A DNA stretch of 29,595 nt, taken from Acetobacter oryzoeni (GTDB taxonomy: Bacteria > Pseudomonadota > Alphaproteobacteria > Acetobacterales > Acetobacteraceae). Each line of letters opens with the position of its first letter. The first letter of the stretch is position 1. The stretch spans positions 1-29,595 of the forward strand of contig NZ_CP042811.1 of NCBI RefSeq assembly GCF_004014775.2. Direction: 5' to 3'. The position numbers and the translations under genes were made by a program. The notes below the pieces were generated by a model, which was not told where the DNA came from, made no database searches, and saw only the letters and a list, made by a program, of their open reading frames with translations. This document shows, piece by piece, positions 29,265-29,595 of this stretch.

Positions 29265-29595
29265 CTGAGAACGCGCTTCCCATAATCCCTGAGCTCGCCC
29301 TTCGGTCCGACATATCTGTATAGAGTGACGCGCTCGATCCCGAGTTCCTTGCACAGATCGGAAACAGACGTGTCGCGCTGCGCCATGGCGGCCTGGGCGA
29401 GACGCACCTGTGCTTTGGTCAGGGCGAATTTTCGCCCTCCCTTTCGTCCGCGCGCTCTGGCTGCGGCAAGGCCAGCCATGGTGCGCTCGCGGATCAGATC
29501 CCGCTCGAACTCGGCCAGAGTGGCAAAGATACCGAACACCATGCGGCCGGATGCGGTCGTGGTGTCGATCTGAGCGCCTTTTCCGGTCAGCACAC
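29255..29595 (-). CDS. tnpR: Tn3-family resolvase, C-terminal part (gene crosses the window ends)
   Basis: These are the last 113 residues of the resolvase that starts at 274. RVLTGKGAQIDTTTASGRMV is followed by FGIFATLAEFERDLIRERT, the conserved long helix. The C-terminal helix-turn-helix is AAMAQRDTSVSDLCKELGIERVTLYRYV. The frame enters at 29595 in phase with base 1; codon 92 is split across the join. The stop at 29255-29257 lies within the left inverted repeat. Confidence 0.93.
   Translation of the reverse strand, partial: VLTGKGAQIDTTTASGRMVFGIFATLAEFERDLIRERTMAGLAAARARGRKGGRKFALTKAQVRLAQAAMAQRDTSVSDLCKELGIERVTLYRYVGPKGELRDYGKRVLSLA

Larger units (their letters stand above)
29227..29595. 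mobile_element. Tn3-family transposon, left-hand part (continues at 1-3319)
   Basis: This is the left inverted repeat and the 3' part of tnpR. With 1-3319 it forms the 3,688-bp element across the circular join. Confidence 0.9.

Overview
The window reads as one complete circular plasmid of 29,595 bp, opened inside a gene. A serine resolvase reading frame leaves at base 1 and re-enters, in the same frame, at base 29595. The gene set suggests an alphaproteobacterium, most likely an acetic acid bacterium (Acetobacteraceae). It includes Ti-type traC/traD/traA, an RPA-type replication initiator, MucR, IS66 and IS5 elements and two Hint-domain surface-type proteins. The host assignment is inference from remembered family distributions; no search was run.

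The plasmid looks like a fusion of two smaller plasmids. A 249-bp Tn3-type miniature inverted-repeat element (TIME) sits at both junctions in the same orientation (11583-11831, and 29000-29226 plus 3320-3373). The 5-bp flanks are crossed: ATCCA...AAACC at one copy and AAACC...ATCCA at the other. This is the structure expected of an unresolved replicative-transposition cointegrate. Deleting the rest rejoins a 178-codon mobilisation gene in frame across ATCCA. Module X (3374-11582, about 8.2 kb) carries a small mobilisation locus, an IS66 element (4870-7371) inside its relaxase gene, a Hint protein, a ParE-type toxin with its antitoxin, and a RepL-like initiator. Module Y (11832-28999, about 17.2 kb) carries a Tn3 remnant, mucR plus an acetyltransferase gene, traD-traC-oriT-traA, a fitAB-like toxin pair, a membrane protein, a second Hint protein, a decayed IS5 transposase, a Tn552/Tn402-like transposon (21760-24937), a plasmid resolvase, a ParA/RHH partition system, the RPA initiator with seven iterons, and a second ParE-type pair.

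A complete 3.69-kb Tn3-family transposon (29227 through the origin to 3319; tnpR and tnpA with perfect 38-bp ends) later entered the second TIME copy.

The two parental plasmids share a plan. Each has a MOBQ-type mobilisation locus with its own oriT-like site, then a bidirectional terminator and a convergent Hint gene. Each also has an initiator next to a conserved 69-bp block. The Hint linkage and the 69-bp block are the least explained features here. The Y relaxase is intact while the X relaxase is split by IS66, so transfer of the fused molecule would be expected to depend on the Y system.
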